Below are positions 1 through 10,916 of a stretch of DNA of 64,000 nt, piece by piece. The notes under the pieces are model-generated. The model saw nothing but the letters and a program-made list of their open reading frames with translations, searched no databases and had not been told where the DNA came from. Origin of the DNA: Burhinus oedicnemus. Lineage: Eukaryota; Chordata; Aves; Charadriiformes; Burhinidae. The position numbers and the translations under genes are program-made. Numbering within the stretch: position 1 is the first letter of the stretch; each line of letters opens with the position of its first letter. The stretch covers positions 447,379 through 511,378 of the forward strand of contig VFFE01007088.1 in NCBI GenBank assembly GCA_008921705.1, written 5' to 3'.

Positions 1-345
1 ACGGCGGAGGGGCCCCAACGCCCCTGTGGGAGTGTGCGTGTGTGTGAGTGTGCGAGGAGCAGGTGGGCCCCGCGGTAACCCCGCCCCGCGCGGGTCCCCG
101 TCGGCCATACGGTGATGGCAGCAACCTCCCTGCCAGAGCAGGCTCTTTATTGGAGGAGGGGGCTGTCAATCCGCGGCCGAGCGAGCCCCACTCTCCGGCA
201 AGCTGCTCCCGAGGTCTGATTCTGGAGCCGTGGCCGGTTGCGATGGGAAGCGGCGTCGGAGGGAACAAAGTTTGCAACACTTGGGCACTTGGCTGCTCGC
301 GTCCTTGATGCCGGTGGCAGCAGCCGGTGGCTGAGAGCAGCGGGC
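1..345 (+). promoter_or_regulatory. GALNT18: CpG-rich promoter block upstream of GALNT18 exon 1
   Basis: This stretch is GC-rich with many CpG dinucleotides, in sharp contrast to the AT-rich intron, and it lies 300-640 bases upstream of the start codon. It contains a CCGCCCC-type GC box at about 81-87 and an inverted CCAAT box (ATTGG) at 149-153. I see no convincing TATA box at a fitting distance, so a CpG-island promoter with dispersed initiation is the likely type. The block is cut by the window edge. The transcription start cannot be fixed from sequence alone, so part of this block may be transcribed 5' leader. Confidence 0.6.
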
Positions 346-644
346 AGCCCGGCGGCTGGCACGCCTTGCTGGTCTGCTGTCGGCACTGCTATCGCAAAGT
401 TTCAGCTATTTTAATGTACTAAAATCCAGGATTCTAATTATCAGCCCTCCCCGCCCCCACCTCTCCTTCTAGGTAGGCGACAAATATTTTTATTCTGTGG
501 ATTAGAGAACTTTTTGCATGGAAAATTACTGACTTCTGAGTGGTCTCCGTTTCGGGGAAAGGGGGGAAAGGATTTATTTTCATCGCAGTTTATTTTTGTT
601 TTCTGGATCACAGGATTTTTGGAGCTATATGGAGGGATCTCAGG
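346..644 (+). other. GALNT18: probable 5' untranslated leader of GALNT18 exon 1
   Basis: This is the sequence between the CpG-rich block and the start codon. Composition shifts to AT-rich with T-runs. A stop codon in the frame of the main protein (TGA at 537-539) lies upstream, and there is no in-frame ATG between it and 645, which supports 645 as the true start. The 5' boundary of the leader is inferred. I cannot exclude an additional upstream untranslated exon, although no clear acceptor site decides this. Confidence 0.5.
518..532 (+). promoter_or_regulatory. short upstream ORF (4 codons) in the leader
   Basis: An ATG at 518 is followed by three sense codons and TGA at 530-532. Its context is weak (T at -3, G at +4), so most ribosomes would scan past or reinitiate at the main start 112 bases downstream. 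It matters only if transcription starts upstream of 518. Confidence 0.45.
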
Positions 645-676
645 ATGGTGTGCACCAGGAAAACCAAAACTTTAGT
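629..676 (+). promoter_or_regulatory. upstream ORF overlapping the GALNT18 start codon
   Basis: An ATG at 629, sixteen bases before the main start and in another frame, runs for 15 codons to TAG at 674-676 and so overlaps the main start. Its context has T at -3 and G at +4, weaker than the main ATG (A at -3, G at +4). Leaky scanning would let most ribosomes reach 645. Ribosomes that use it cannot easily reinitiate at 645, so it could lower GALNT18 output. Confidence 0.5.
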
Positions 677-879
677 GTCCACTTGCGTGATTTTGAGTGG
701 AATGACTAACATCGTCTGCCTGCTGTACGTGGGCTGGGTCACCAACTACATTGCCAGTGTTTATGTGAAAGTGCAGGAGCCGATCTCAGAAAAAAAGTTA
801 GAGGAAGACAAAGGGGACACTTTAAGGATTATAGAAAGGCTGGACCATTTGGAAAATGTCATCAAGCAGCACATCCAAG
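645..879 (+). CDS. GALNT18: GALNT18 (polypeptide GalNAc-transferase 18), first coding exon, partial
   Basis: This exon encodes residues 1-78 plus the first base of codon 79. The protein begins MVCTRKTKTLVSTCVILSGM and matches, from memory, the vertebrate GALNT18 (GALNTL4) N-terminus almost residue for residue. Residues 1-10 are a basic cytosolic tail (R5, K6, K8). About 11-32 form a hydrophobic type II signal anchor. About 44-57 are a charged linker, and 58-78 form a predicted coiled-coil stem with I62, L66, L69 and I73 in a/d spacing. The glycosyltransferase and lectin domains are on later exons outside the window. The family works in the Golgi/ER, starting mucin-type O-glycosylation by moving GalNAc from UDP-GalNAc to Ser/Thr. 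GALNT18 belongs to the GALNT8/9/17/18 group, whose own catalytic activity is weak or disputed. The start at 645 is chosen because it is the first in-frame ATG after an in-frame stop and has a strong Kozak context. Confidence 0.93.
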
Positions 880-885
880 GTACCA
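880..885 (+). other. GALNT18: 5' splice donor of GALNT18 exon 1 (phase 1)
   Basis: The exon ends ...ATCCAAG and the intron begins GTACCA, a good donor. Cutting here leaves one base (G) of codon 79. This fits the Glu that follows the HIQ residues in mammalian GALNT18, completed by the next exon. Without splicing, the frame reads on for 32 unrelated residues to a TGA at 975-977. Confidence 0.85.
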
Positions 886-984
886 CCTTACCCCCGGCTT
901 GCTTTCCCTCCCCACCCTGCCGCTTGCCGTGTGCAGTCTCCATCCCCTCCCGCCGCGTTTACTGCCTGTGCGTGTGACATTTCT

Positions 985-1420
985 GTCGCGATCGGGGAGA
1001 GCGATTCCTCAGCCCGGAAGAGCCGGGGGCTGCGCGGAGGCTGCGGTGCGTGTGGGAGTCCCCGGCGGTCCCCTGCCGGCGCCTGGCGAGAGGAGCGGCG
1101 GAGGCGGGCTGCGGGCGGCGCGGGGGGGACCTGCCCCGCTCCCCTCCCTCCGCGCGGGGCGGCGAGCCGGGGCCGCCGGCTGCGGGGAGTGGGCCGTGGG
1201 CGGTGGAGCGGCGGGCGCTCGGTGCCGGGGCGAGCCGGGCGGCCGAGGGCCCCGGGGCGGCTGGGCCCGAGCACCCGGGCGCTGAGCAGCGGCAGCAGCC
1301 CCGCCGGGCTGGGCTCGGCCTGGTGCTGTAATAAACCTGACCTCAGCTCCCTGCCTGTCTGTGTCTTGCTAAAGTAGGGGGTCCGCGGGGAGGGCTGGGC
1401 GCGAAGGGCAGGGGAGCCGC
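985..1420. promoter_or_regulatory. second CpG-rich block at the start of intron 1
   Basis: This GC-rich, CpG-dense block starts about 100 bases after the splice donor and fades near 1420. It has long G- and C-rich runs and GC-box-like motifs. Because it is so GC-rich, several frames on both strands stay open for 90-170 codons, but the resulting arginine/glycine/proline/alanine-rich peptides are typical of translated CpG islands and not of proteins. It probably belongs to the same promoter CpG island as 1-345, with the AT-rich leader between. It could also hold an alternative or antisense start site. Confidence 0.6.
1330..1370 (+). terminator. candidate intronic polyadenylation signal
   Basis: AATAAA at 1330-1335 is followed about 15-35 bases later by a GT-rich stretch (TGCCTGTCTGTGTCTTG), the arrangement expected of a vertebrate poly(A) site. 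It lies 450 bases after the GALNT18 donor. Such sites are normally silenced by U1 snRNP, and a chance AATAAA is common in AT-rich DNA but less so in this GC-rich block. Confidence 0.35.
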
Positions 1421-4400
1421 TTCCCGTCTTGCTGTTACCGTTATTGTTTCGTATTTGTTATTTTTCTTTTCCAAAATGGGTTGCTGCGAGGGGAATTTTT
1501 GTTCTCCTCCCCCTGTAAACCCGACTCTGCTAATCCGTGCAGAGAGTCTGTGTGCGTCCGGGTGTGCTCAAGGTTTTCCCTTAGTGCTGCTGTAGTGCTG
1601 GGAGCCACTTGGGATTATAACTGGGGCAATCTCTCATTTGTATAATGCCTTTTTAATTTGATCTCCTTTTAATGGGAGCTCTGGGAGAAGGGTTGAAGTG
1701 GGCAAGCGGTTGGGGAGAATATGATTATTTCCTGGGAGTTTGGGATTTTACATGACTTTGCTTTGCTGGGTGATCTTCAGCATCTTCCTGTATATTTTCA
1801 TAATCTGCATGGCATTATACAGTCATTCCCTCAGTCTAAGTGGGTTGGATAGTAAGGAGGCTGAGGGTGGGGGTAGGTGAGAGCTCTTCCAAAATCTGGA
1901 GGGAACCACCTTTCTCTGCTTCTGCATAACCTCTACTGAATGTTCAAATCCCAATTCTAGTCTCTTCTGAATCTGTAAAGGGAGAGCAAGCCATCTGGTA
2001 AAGGATACCTATCACCAGTGCACAAAATCTCGCTCGCTTCCAGGTAGCTTTGGCCTACTCGTCTTCTGGGAATATGAAGAAAGGTGGAGCAGGCAAGGTG
2101 GCTAATTCCATATGAATTGGGCTTCCCCTGCTTATCAATACTCATAAGTTTGCAGTACTATTAAAGCCCAGCTACTTTGCTGTGACTTGCATTATTTGTT
2201 TAAAAAATATGATGCACCACCATTCAGTTTGTGTATGCCTTCATTTCTCAGATAGTCTTGTCATCTTGGATAAATTAGTAAAATACAACTTTTTTTCTGG
2301 AGGATGAGTTATAGCAGCTCCTGCAAGTTTTAAGTTCTCTCAAGCAGTCCTGAAGTTTTTCTTGATTCCTGAAATGGATTTTAAAAAGGAAATATATTCT
2401 TGTCTGTGTGCCAGTGGAGTGCACTGTGGAAGCATGTATGAAGGCAGGGATTTTTCAAAAGGCACTGTTGAGAGTTAGATACATGAAATTAATTGAATTT
2501 CCTTATGAGGCTGGAGCATAACTCCTTCAGGTTTGTTGGTGTGAGGCTCCAATACTCTTACTTCTTTTCAAGGAAAATAGCCATGTCCATATCTGCATGT
2601 TCCTTTGGTCAGTGGTTCTTCTCAGAGTAGTAGAGAAAGGTATACTTAAATCAGGAGAGAGTATAGCATGGATTAGAGCAGAAACTTTTGTTGTGTCTTT
2701 TTGTGACTATGTATAAACCAAGCTGGAAGATATTTTCCTTAAATAATATTTGTACAAAAGTTGAAGAGAGTCTTCTAAAAAGAATTTAGTCAACAGTTTG
2801 GTAGTATGTACTAAAATACATTTAGGGGAAAAAAATTAAAGTTTACAAAGGTCACATACCTTATTGAAACAACTTACTCTTTAAGATAAATAAATAAAAT
2901 AAAAATCACAGATCATCATCCCTATGTGGATTTTCTGTGCTTTTACTTGGCAAATCGTAATAACTGGGGTTCACAATGAATTCCTGTGGCAGAGATTGCA
3001 GGGTAAGATGTTATTTTAATCAGATTTTGCTTAGCACTGTGGGATGCTGTGAATTCTGGGTCATGGTGCAAAACTCACGGAAGTCATTGGAAGGAATATC
3101 CCAAGCTTGACTGGGTTTGGGATGAACTTGAAGGTCGGCTTTAAGAAATTATAAGTTTGAGATTCATTGCCATAAATTGGGTAAACCAGCTGCTGTAATG
3201 GTTCTGGGCAAGTTTATAAGGGATATCTGTAGTTTGCTATTAAACTTTTCCTTGGACCACTTCTTTTTATGTTGGAGAGAGGTGTCAATAGCTCAGATGT
3301 TCTGCAGTGCTGAACAGGCATGAAATTAGCACGGGTAATAGAATTGCATTCCGTGGGATATTCTGCAAATACCAGAGAGCTTTAACTGCTGCATTTTACA
3401 CATGGGGTTGAACTAGTATTTCATTTTAATTTGTTTTCTGATTGAATTGTTTAATTAGATGTCATCTGGGAATTCCTTTGGCATATAAATTGCAGTCTTG
3501 TAATATTTTACCAAGTGTCCTGGAAATGAGAGGGAATAAGAGATGCCTTCATATAAAACACTTTTTAAAGTATGTATTTTTAAAAAGATGTTTTCATGGC
3601 AAGAAAAGTATCAGACTGAAAATAGATTTCTAGATAAGAGAAGTTCAGGGACAACGAAAGTATGCATGCCTCATGTCTGGGAAGAACAGTATTGGAAAGG
3701 GAAATATTGGTACTGGTATTGGCCAAGAATGGAAAAATTTGAATGCACAATTATGTACCTGCCGTATTGCACATCTTACACTGCTGTGTATCCACACTTC
3801 TGCAAATGTTGAAGGATAATAGTTTCTCTGCACACATTTTCTGGGATGCTGGAAATGGAATAAGAGCATGCATGTCTGCCCTTCCTGTAGGGTATTTCTC
3901 TGCTTCCTTCTTTCCTCATTATGTGTTAATTTATGTCATGTAGCCTATGGGCGTGCTGTGCAAGAGTCACGCATCTGTATACTGACTTCTGTGGTAGGCA
4001 GTTTGGGGCAGAATTTGCAGCACTGAAGTCTAGTGGGGCAATGGAGACCGCAGAAGTATTTTGTGGGGTGGAAGCACGATGCTGGAACTTGAGTTTAAGC
4101 CTTGGAATCATTACTTCTTGTCTTGTGGTCTGCCACAGTTTACAAGATGGTTTTGGTCAAATCACTACCTTTTTACAACGGTGGTGACCTGCATGCTTTT
4201 CTATGGCAGTGTGTTGTGGTGATTGTGGTGTTAGTTACAACTGAATGCTACCCGGATTCTTGCCCCCCCCCCCCAAATCTTTAGTAGGAGGCATACATTT
4301 TATGCTAGCAGGCAAACCACTGAGAGAGACTTTTAGTTTCCACTTGCTTTTGAGTTTCTAAACAAGATGGTGTGGTTTTTTTGGATTAATTGTGTGTGTG

Positions 4401-7400
4401 TGTTTTCATGTGTGTGAGAGAAATCGAGGAAAAGACCAGATGGATAGTTTTATGCAAAATGCAGTCCTTTTTATGTCTAACAAAGGTGTGTGGCACATGT
4501 ATAATCTAGTACTATTGAGCTTTATTATCAGAAAGTATACTTTAAAGGGCTAAGGTTAATGAATATTATGTTAAATGAAATATCTGTGGTTCCAACCTAG
4601 GGTTTGAAATCAGTTTTTCTCAATTTTATTTGAAAACAGTATGCTGTGTTGAGTTCACAAGCAACATATTGGTTCAAAAAACCCCAAACACTGTCATTTT
4701 ATTAAAATTAATAGGAGAGTGCTTCAGATAGATCACAACACATCATTCATCTTAATAATGCATCATGTATTGGCACTGTCACTAAAAAACTGCCCTACGT
4801 TTCATGTGCAGTTGGAAGGTCATGTGAGCAGGCAGCCAGCTCTTAAACAGCTACTTAGTTTATAACAATGACAAGAGGAAAAACACTAGCAAGAAGGGAG
4901 CAATTTATTGTTTTCTGCAGCCTAGCTTTAGGCCGTAATCGGTGATGAGTTGAACCTTTTTCCTGAAAAGCTATGTTATGGTTAAGCCGCTATCACTTAA
5001 AACACCTCATGCATGCCATCCTGTTTGTCTTATTATGCAACGTTGTTTTAACGTTTTTCAGCCTTCCTAGTTTTAATCAGATGATGTTTGCATTCAAGCG
5101 TTATTTTAAAAGATTATGGACTATGAAGTCTATGAAATGAACTTGATGCCTTGCCCCTCCCTGCCTCCCTCTCCCTCTCCACCTTGGGACCTAAACAGAA
5201 TTAATAAATTACATGGGGTTAATACATAGAGTAGATCTAAGTTAAAGTTATTAACACACAGTGCATTTCTGGACCGGTTGAATTCTTAGTTAAGATCAAT
5301 GGATGATTACTAAAACATCTGTGTTGTACTCGGGCTTTGGTCCCTCATCTTTGCAAGCCGCTGCATCTGTTGTCATTAACGGAATGCCAAGCACTGTGTG
5401 GACTTATTTGGGAAAGTTTGTAAGAGAGGTGTATGTGTTCTCTCTCGACCTGCTGCTTAGAATGATTTGCTCTGTGGATTTACTTCAGCTAATGTTAGCT
5501 ATCCCATAATTGGCTATATAATCACCCTTTGTGGTCAGTTGGGGGAGGGAGAGATCTCCAGTGTGGGATTCATTCCCTGTGTCTTGGACAGGTGTTAGGG
5601 TGGAATGATTTGCTTTCAGAAATTGCGTGTTTTGAGTTTGGGAATTGGGTCAACTCAGATTCTTCATTTTAGCCATCTAAAGGTTTGGATAAGTAAATCC
5701 CATGTTTGATATCTACCCTTTATTTATTTCTTGATCTCAAACGCGAGGAAGAATGTAGTACACAAACCTCTGGTTCGTGATAGCTGTCCTTTGCAGCCTG
5801 GGTTCCATAAGGTCAGGCTCACTAGGATTTGCATGGTCACTCCACCGTGTCTCTTACTCTTGCGTTGCTTTCCTTTTGGGAGTAATTAATTGTTAAATCC
5901 TCCCCAGCTTATTTCTCTCAAGCTCAAAAGCAATTAGGCATGTTTATCACTCACTGCAGTGCATTTATTCTGCTGAGAAATAAAACAGTAGTAGACAGTA
6001 GCCCTGAGAACACAGCTCTTGCTCCACTACGGAGGGCCCTATGTTCACAGTCTCTATATCCGCAAAGAGACCTGCTGTCCCAATGTAACTAATTGCAAGA
6101 GGAGGAACTACTTGGATATGTAAGACATGCAGCATTAATCCCATTATTTTTTCTCTCTAGGCTGTGACTTCTCAAGTCATTCTAGATTGCTGCATGTCAG
6201 TGCAGATTAATTTGAATTTAACTTTCATGTTCTTCCATGCTTAGGAATGGGTGCACTAAAGAAAACCTTAATATAGTGATTTCAGTGAGAAGACTCTGAC
6301 TCTTAAATTGCTGTAAATTTTCCAGCATTGCTGGAGGTTCAGGTATTTCAAGGACCATCTACTGTAAACTTAATGACCTTGGTTATGTTGACTATGACTT
6401 GTTAATTTATTATTACTGTTATTAAAGTTAACTTTTCTGTGCTTTTAATATCTTTAGTTTGCTTCTAATTGCATTCTTTCTTGATGGTTCTTCCACCAAG
6501 GATTTATTTTGCCATGGTTAGGATGCAGTGGCCAAAACTGCGAAGTGGTAGTCTGGTCTCATTAAGGTAACTGTATTTTATTGCTGGAGATTGAATGATT
6601 CCTTTCATGACTAAAATTGTTTTTCAGAATGAATTATTTTCTTTCTTCTGTCCTGATTGTCACCTAGATTGCTCTATTAATTCTCCAGGTTTATACAATG
6701 TGAATAGCATGCCAGTTGCCTTTTTTTTTTTTTTCTCGATTGTGTCTTTTAAGCCAGAAACAAGAAAAGTTTTATTTGGCTACAAAGTGAGAGTGAATGG
6801 TAGCTTTGTAGTTGGGAAGGAAATTGACCTGGATTCTGTTTTCTTCAATCTAGACGATTTCTGTAGTTCACATGAAAGTATTCAATAAAAGCTTAAAAAA
6901 TGAATCGGGAGCAGAGGCTGGAAACTCTGACTTCTATGCCCTCTACAAGCTCTTTTATTGCTAAGCTGGAGAATTTTGCCTTTTCCCTCTGAAAAAGTTC
7001 ATTTTTGTTGACGTTTGTTGTCGCTGCATAATGGCACCGCTTCAGTGGAAAGAGCGGATTGTGTACTACAATCTTTGAGCAGATGATTTATGGGCTGTGC
7101 AGAGATGGAGGTAGCTATTCTGCTTAAGGTTCTGGACTCAGCTCAGTGCTTCATTTATGCTGGCTAGGTGTCACTTCAGAAAATGTTGCTCAGGTTGACA
7201 CAAGCAGCCTGCAGCTGTGCAGAGCTTCAAACTTAGGTCTTTTGACTTTCTGCTAGAGTGTTATGTCCAAGTACTAATGAGTGATTTTGTCTACATGACC
7301 AAAATATAGATAAATACATACGAAAAGAAACATAAAGCAAGACCTACACATAGCTGCTGGGTATTGTGTATTATGTGTGAGATCTGCTTGGTCCCAGTGT

Positions 7401-9429
7401 TATGCTCTCTCACAGCAATATCTACCTTAGCAGTCCAGTGTAAACACCATTCTTCCACTTGCGCGTACTGTGGCCTGGGATTGACTGTGATCTGCCAATT
7501 AACTGTTGTTCATACAAGGGCAGGCAAAGGGAGCAGTGGGAGGTGTGACTTCGCTAGGGGCCTGAAACTCAAAAGAGCCTTTGCTTGGAGGAACCTGGTG
7601 CCGAGGCCGCTGTATGATGTGATATGTCTGTTCTTGTTTACTGGGTCAGGAAAAGATGGCTATATCTGTACACAAGGTACACTGTGTATTTCTGAAACAA
7701 ACGCAAGAGTGTTATTGTACATTGAGTTCTAGACTGTGTTTTGAGAGATGGCTTGTACATGCTAATGACACTTACTCTCTGTGTTTAAGGAACAGGACAC
7801 AGCTCTAGAATCACATCCCAGTGTATCGTCTGTTTGTGGCTGATGGAGTTTTATTTTTTTCTCTTGCATGACCTGAATGCTTATTGAAAGAGTCTAGTCC
7901 TCTGCCTCCAGTAGTACAGGATCTGGACCTACAAGTGCATGTATGCAAAATATGAGGCTTTCCACTATATTATAAAAACAGAGACTACAAACACTTGTTT
8001 ATCACTGAGCCTGGTGTGGGCTATGTGGTTTCTCCATCATCTCTAGGGCCAAAAGGTTGAAATTGTTGCCTGCCTCTTGTAACGCTGCTCACTTGCCTGT
8101 GGCAAGCCACAGAAGCAGTTTAATTTAATTCTGTGTTCAACAGACAGGGCTTGTCATCAACATTATACTATGAAGGCATGCATAAGCTGCAGTATGATGT
8201 GATAAGCTAATACTATCTATCTGAACATTAGAGACATGATACGTAAAGAAAATCTACAGTGATTTAAACAATTGACTATCAGGCCTAGATCTTGATGCAG
8301 GGGTGGCAGTTGTGAAGATGGCTTAGCTGCCGAGGAGCTTGATCTCCAGCTGTTAATGTGTGGAGTGTGGCAAGGGACGTAATGGGACATGAATCATGTT
8401 TAGCTAGTTAATGGCTGTCCTCATTTATTGCAGACATAAGATTATGTTGTTAGCTACGCTTGGCCCTGAGATTGGAGACTGGATTTACAGCATGCTGTGG
8501 TGTCTTGGGGTTGCCCCTGAGTCCAGAGCAGATATTGCATGACTGCTGATAATAAGTGAAGTAATTTACTGGTCTGCAACTAGCAAAACTACTTCTTTAA
8601 TGAAATTAAATTTCTGTCTGTTGCGAAAGTGAAAACTGACTTCATATCTTGTCATGCCTCTTCTGAGATGAATTCTTTTTCATTTGTCTGCTATGTTGTT
8701 TTCCTTTTAATTTCCCTTATTTTTTGTGTATTTAAAAATGTCTTCTAGTCTTCCTTCTTTTGCTCACTAAGCCATATTATGGTCAGAGTCGAATGTCATT
8801 TCCGTCGTCTGTGGAGGAATCTTTCTGTGCTGTCCTTGGCCTTCCAGTGCTACCTCTGTAGCCTCTTTAGAAACTTCTGGGCTCCTTAATCTTCGGGACT
8901 TGAGAAATAGCTCAGTAATAGGCTGTTTGGTGGGATGGTGTGGGCACATAGGCTGAGTAGACACTGGAATTGCCAGCTACCTGAAACTTAATGCTCTGTC
9001 TTCATGCTGCTGTTACCATTAAATCTATTCTGACTACAGTTGTGCCGTGCAGATATGTTCTCCATGTAACAACATTGTCTCCTTTTTCTCCATAAATTTT
9101 CTCTGCTCAACTGGTGTTTTGTAACAAAGGTGCTATTTTTAAGATGATATCCTGAGTTTCCTGAGGCAAAGGTAGAGATCTTTAGGAGCCAAAACCATGA
9201 CTGTAGTTATTACAGCTCTCCAGCACCTCCTCTACTTGGCTTTGAAAATGAACAAATGAGAATGTTCTTATTTTTTTCAGTATGGAGGTGGAAGGTCCAA
9301 GTTGCTACCTTGAAATTCTCTGCCTTTAAAATGCCAGAATATGTCTTCTCAAGTCCATAATGAATTCTTACTATATTCTCTACTTAAATTATATATTTTT
9401 TTTTAATTTATTATTTCTATGACAATAAC

Positions 9430-9620
9430 ACTGTGCCAGCTAGCTGAAATCCCAGCTGTCTTGTGATCAGTGCTGTACAAATGCGTAGTGGAACCCTTGA
9501 CTTGGAGATCTTCATCTCTATGGGTAAGATCTGCAGGAGCTGGGCAGAGGAGAGGAGTATAGAGAATTGATATGGCCAAGTTTATACAAACTATTGGTGG
9601 CAGGTTTGACTCACTGCTGG
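9430..9620. repeat. possible ancient interspersed repeat relic
   Basis: Two short stretches recall old amniote repeats: a CAGTGCTGTACAAA-like phrase near 9469-9482 and, about 100 bases later, GGCCAAGTTTATACAAACTA followed by GGTGGCAGG, similar to the CCAAGGTCACACAG...GTGGCAGAGC phrase at the end of MIR-like and old CR1-like elements. The match is from memory and strongly diverged, so the family and the limits are uncertain. Confidence 0.3.
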
Positions 9621-10830
9621 AGTTGCTCAGACACATTGGACAGAAGATCTCTTCTCCCATTAGTAACAGTCCAGAGAGAGTGTGTGAATCCTGCAGTAGG
9701 CAAACATTGCAGCGTCGTGTGCACATCTGTTCTACCACCGTAGATCTTGGCCTCACTGATAAGAATTTGAGGCTGACATGGACTCTGAAGTATGACATTA
9801 GGTATCTCTCCCAACATACATGTTACAATTAGCACATCTTAAATACCATGTAATTGCCTAATTCTCTATTTATATCTTGAAAATTCATGATCTTGGTGAC
9901 TTTGTGTCAGTAATGTTGGTGGTGGTGTGGAAATCCTATTGTAGTTTTGGTTTTGCCATTTCCTACTTCCTAAATCAAAACCCTTATTTTAAATGTGAAT
10001 GTTTGAATTTTCCTTTTATTAGAGCTGTCACAGGTGATCTCTGAGAAAAGAGGATTTCTCTAAGCAGCTTTCTGAAGAATGTAAGAAAAAGAGATAGTAT
10101 TTCTGTTTTTTTTCTTCATAGATAAATGGTCATTCTAGTCTTCATTTTAGGGAGATGATGCAGATTTTTAGACTGTGTTATTTGCCCATATGTAATCTGG
10201 ATCTAGCTAGAGATCTATTTCATGGATCATCCAACTAATACAATGAATTACCTGTCCGTGCTTTTATGGTGGATTCAAATTCCTTTGAAGCTTTTCTTTC
10301 TGCATCGAGTCATGACTTGCCAAAGGCTTTGCAAGAAGGCTTGGCATGCCGTAGGTAAAAGAAAAATTGTCAGATAAACTTTTCCAGCACAGCAGATTCA
10401 GTGAGTCTGTACCCATCCATTACAGGATTATCATGCAATAACGTTATGGTTAGAGAAAACACCTTTTGGGATTTCTCTGTGCACAGAATAAATACGGTTT
10501 GCAGAAGACAGCACAGCATAGTCTTTAAAAATACTTTGTTCTATTTGTTTTTTTTTCTCTGAGGTAGTTATAATTTTACCGGCTGTATATTGCATGATCA
10601 CATGAGGCCAGGATTTCCCTCTTCTACTTGTGCTAACAAGAATATTTTAAGTTGCTCAAGTGAAGGGTGGGGGAGTGGTATGCTGTAATTTCTATGGTAT
10701 TTCTGATTAGAAGATGTGTTCACTTCATGTGTAACAGTTTGGAGGATGAGAAGGGGCAGGGAGGAGATAAGTATAGAAGAAGCTAATGGCTGCATAACAG
10801 TACCTGAATGTTTTATCCCTTTTTAATTAA

Positions 10831-10916
10831 TGTGAAACTACAGTTATTGAATGGAAACTGTTGAGTTTCCACTAGTGTTATTGAAACTGGTGAAACTGGT
10901 GCTGTTGAGTTTCAAT
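10831..10916. repeat. cluster of GAAACT direct and inverted repeats
   Basis: Six copies of the GAAACT/AGTTTC core occur within 86 bases. GGAAACT (10853-10859) and AGTTTCC (10864-10870) form a perfect 7-bp stem with a 4-base loop. ATTGAAACT (10880-10888) and AGTTTCAAT (10908-10916) form a perfect 9-bp stem enclosing a further GAAACTGGT copy. The function is unknown. Confidence 0.6.

Noticed and set aside
540..644. N-terminal extension of GALNT18 from 540
   Set aside because: The codon at 540 is GTG preceded by an in-frame TGA. The first in-frame ATG with a strong context is 645, and the protein from there matches the family start.
888..1377. Long overlapping open frames on both strands (93-173 codons)
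   Set aside because: They lie in a CpG-dense block where stop codons are rare. The peptides are low-complexity Arg/Gly/Pro/Ala, and several frames are open at once, which is typical of CpG-island DNA.
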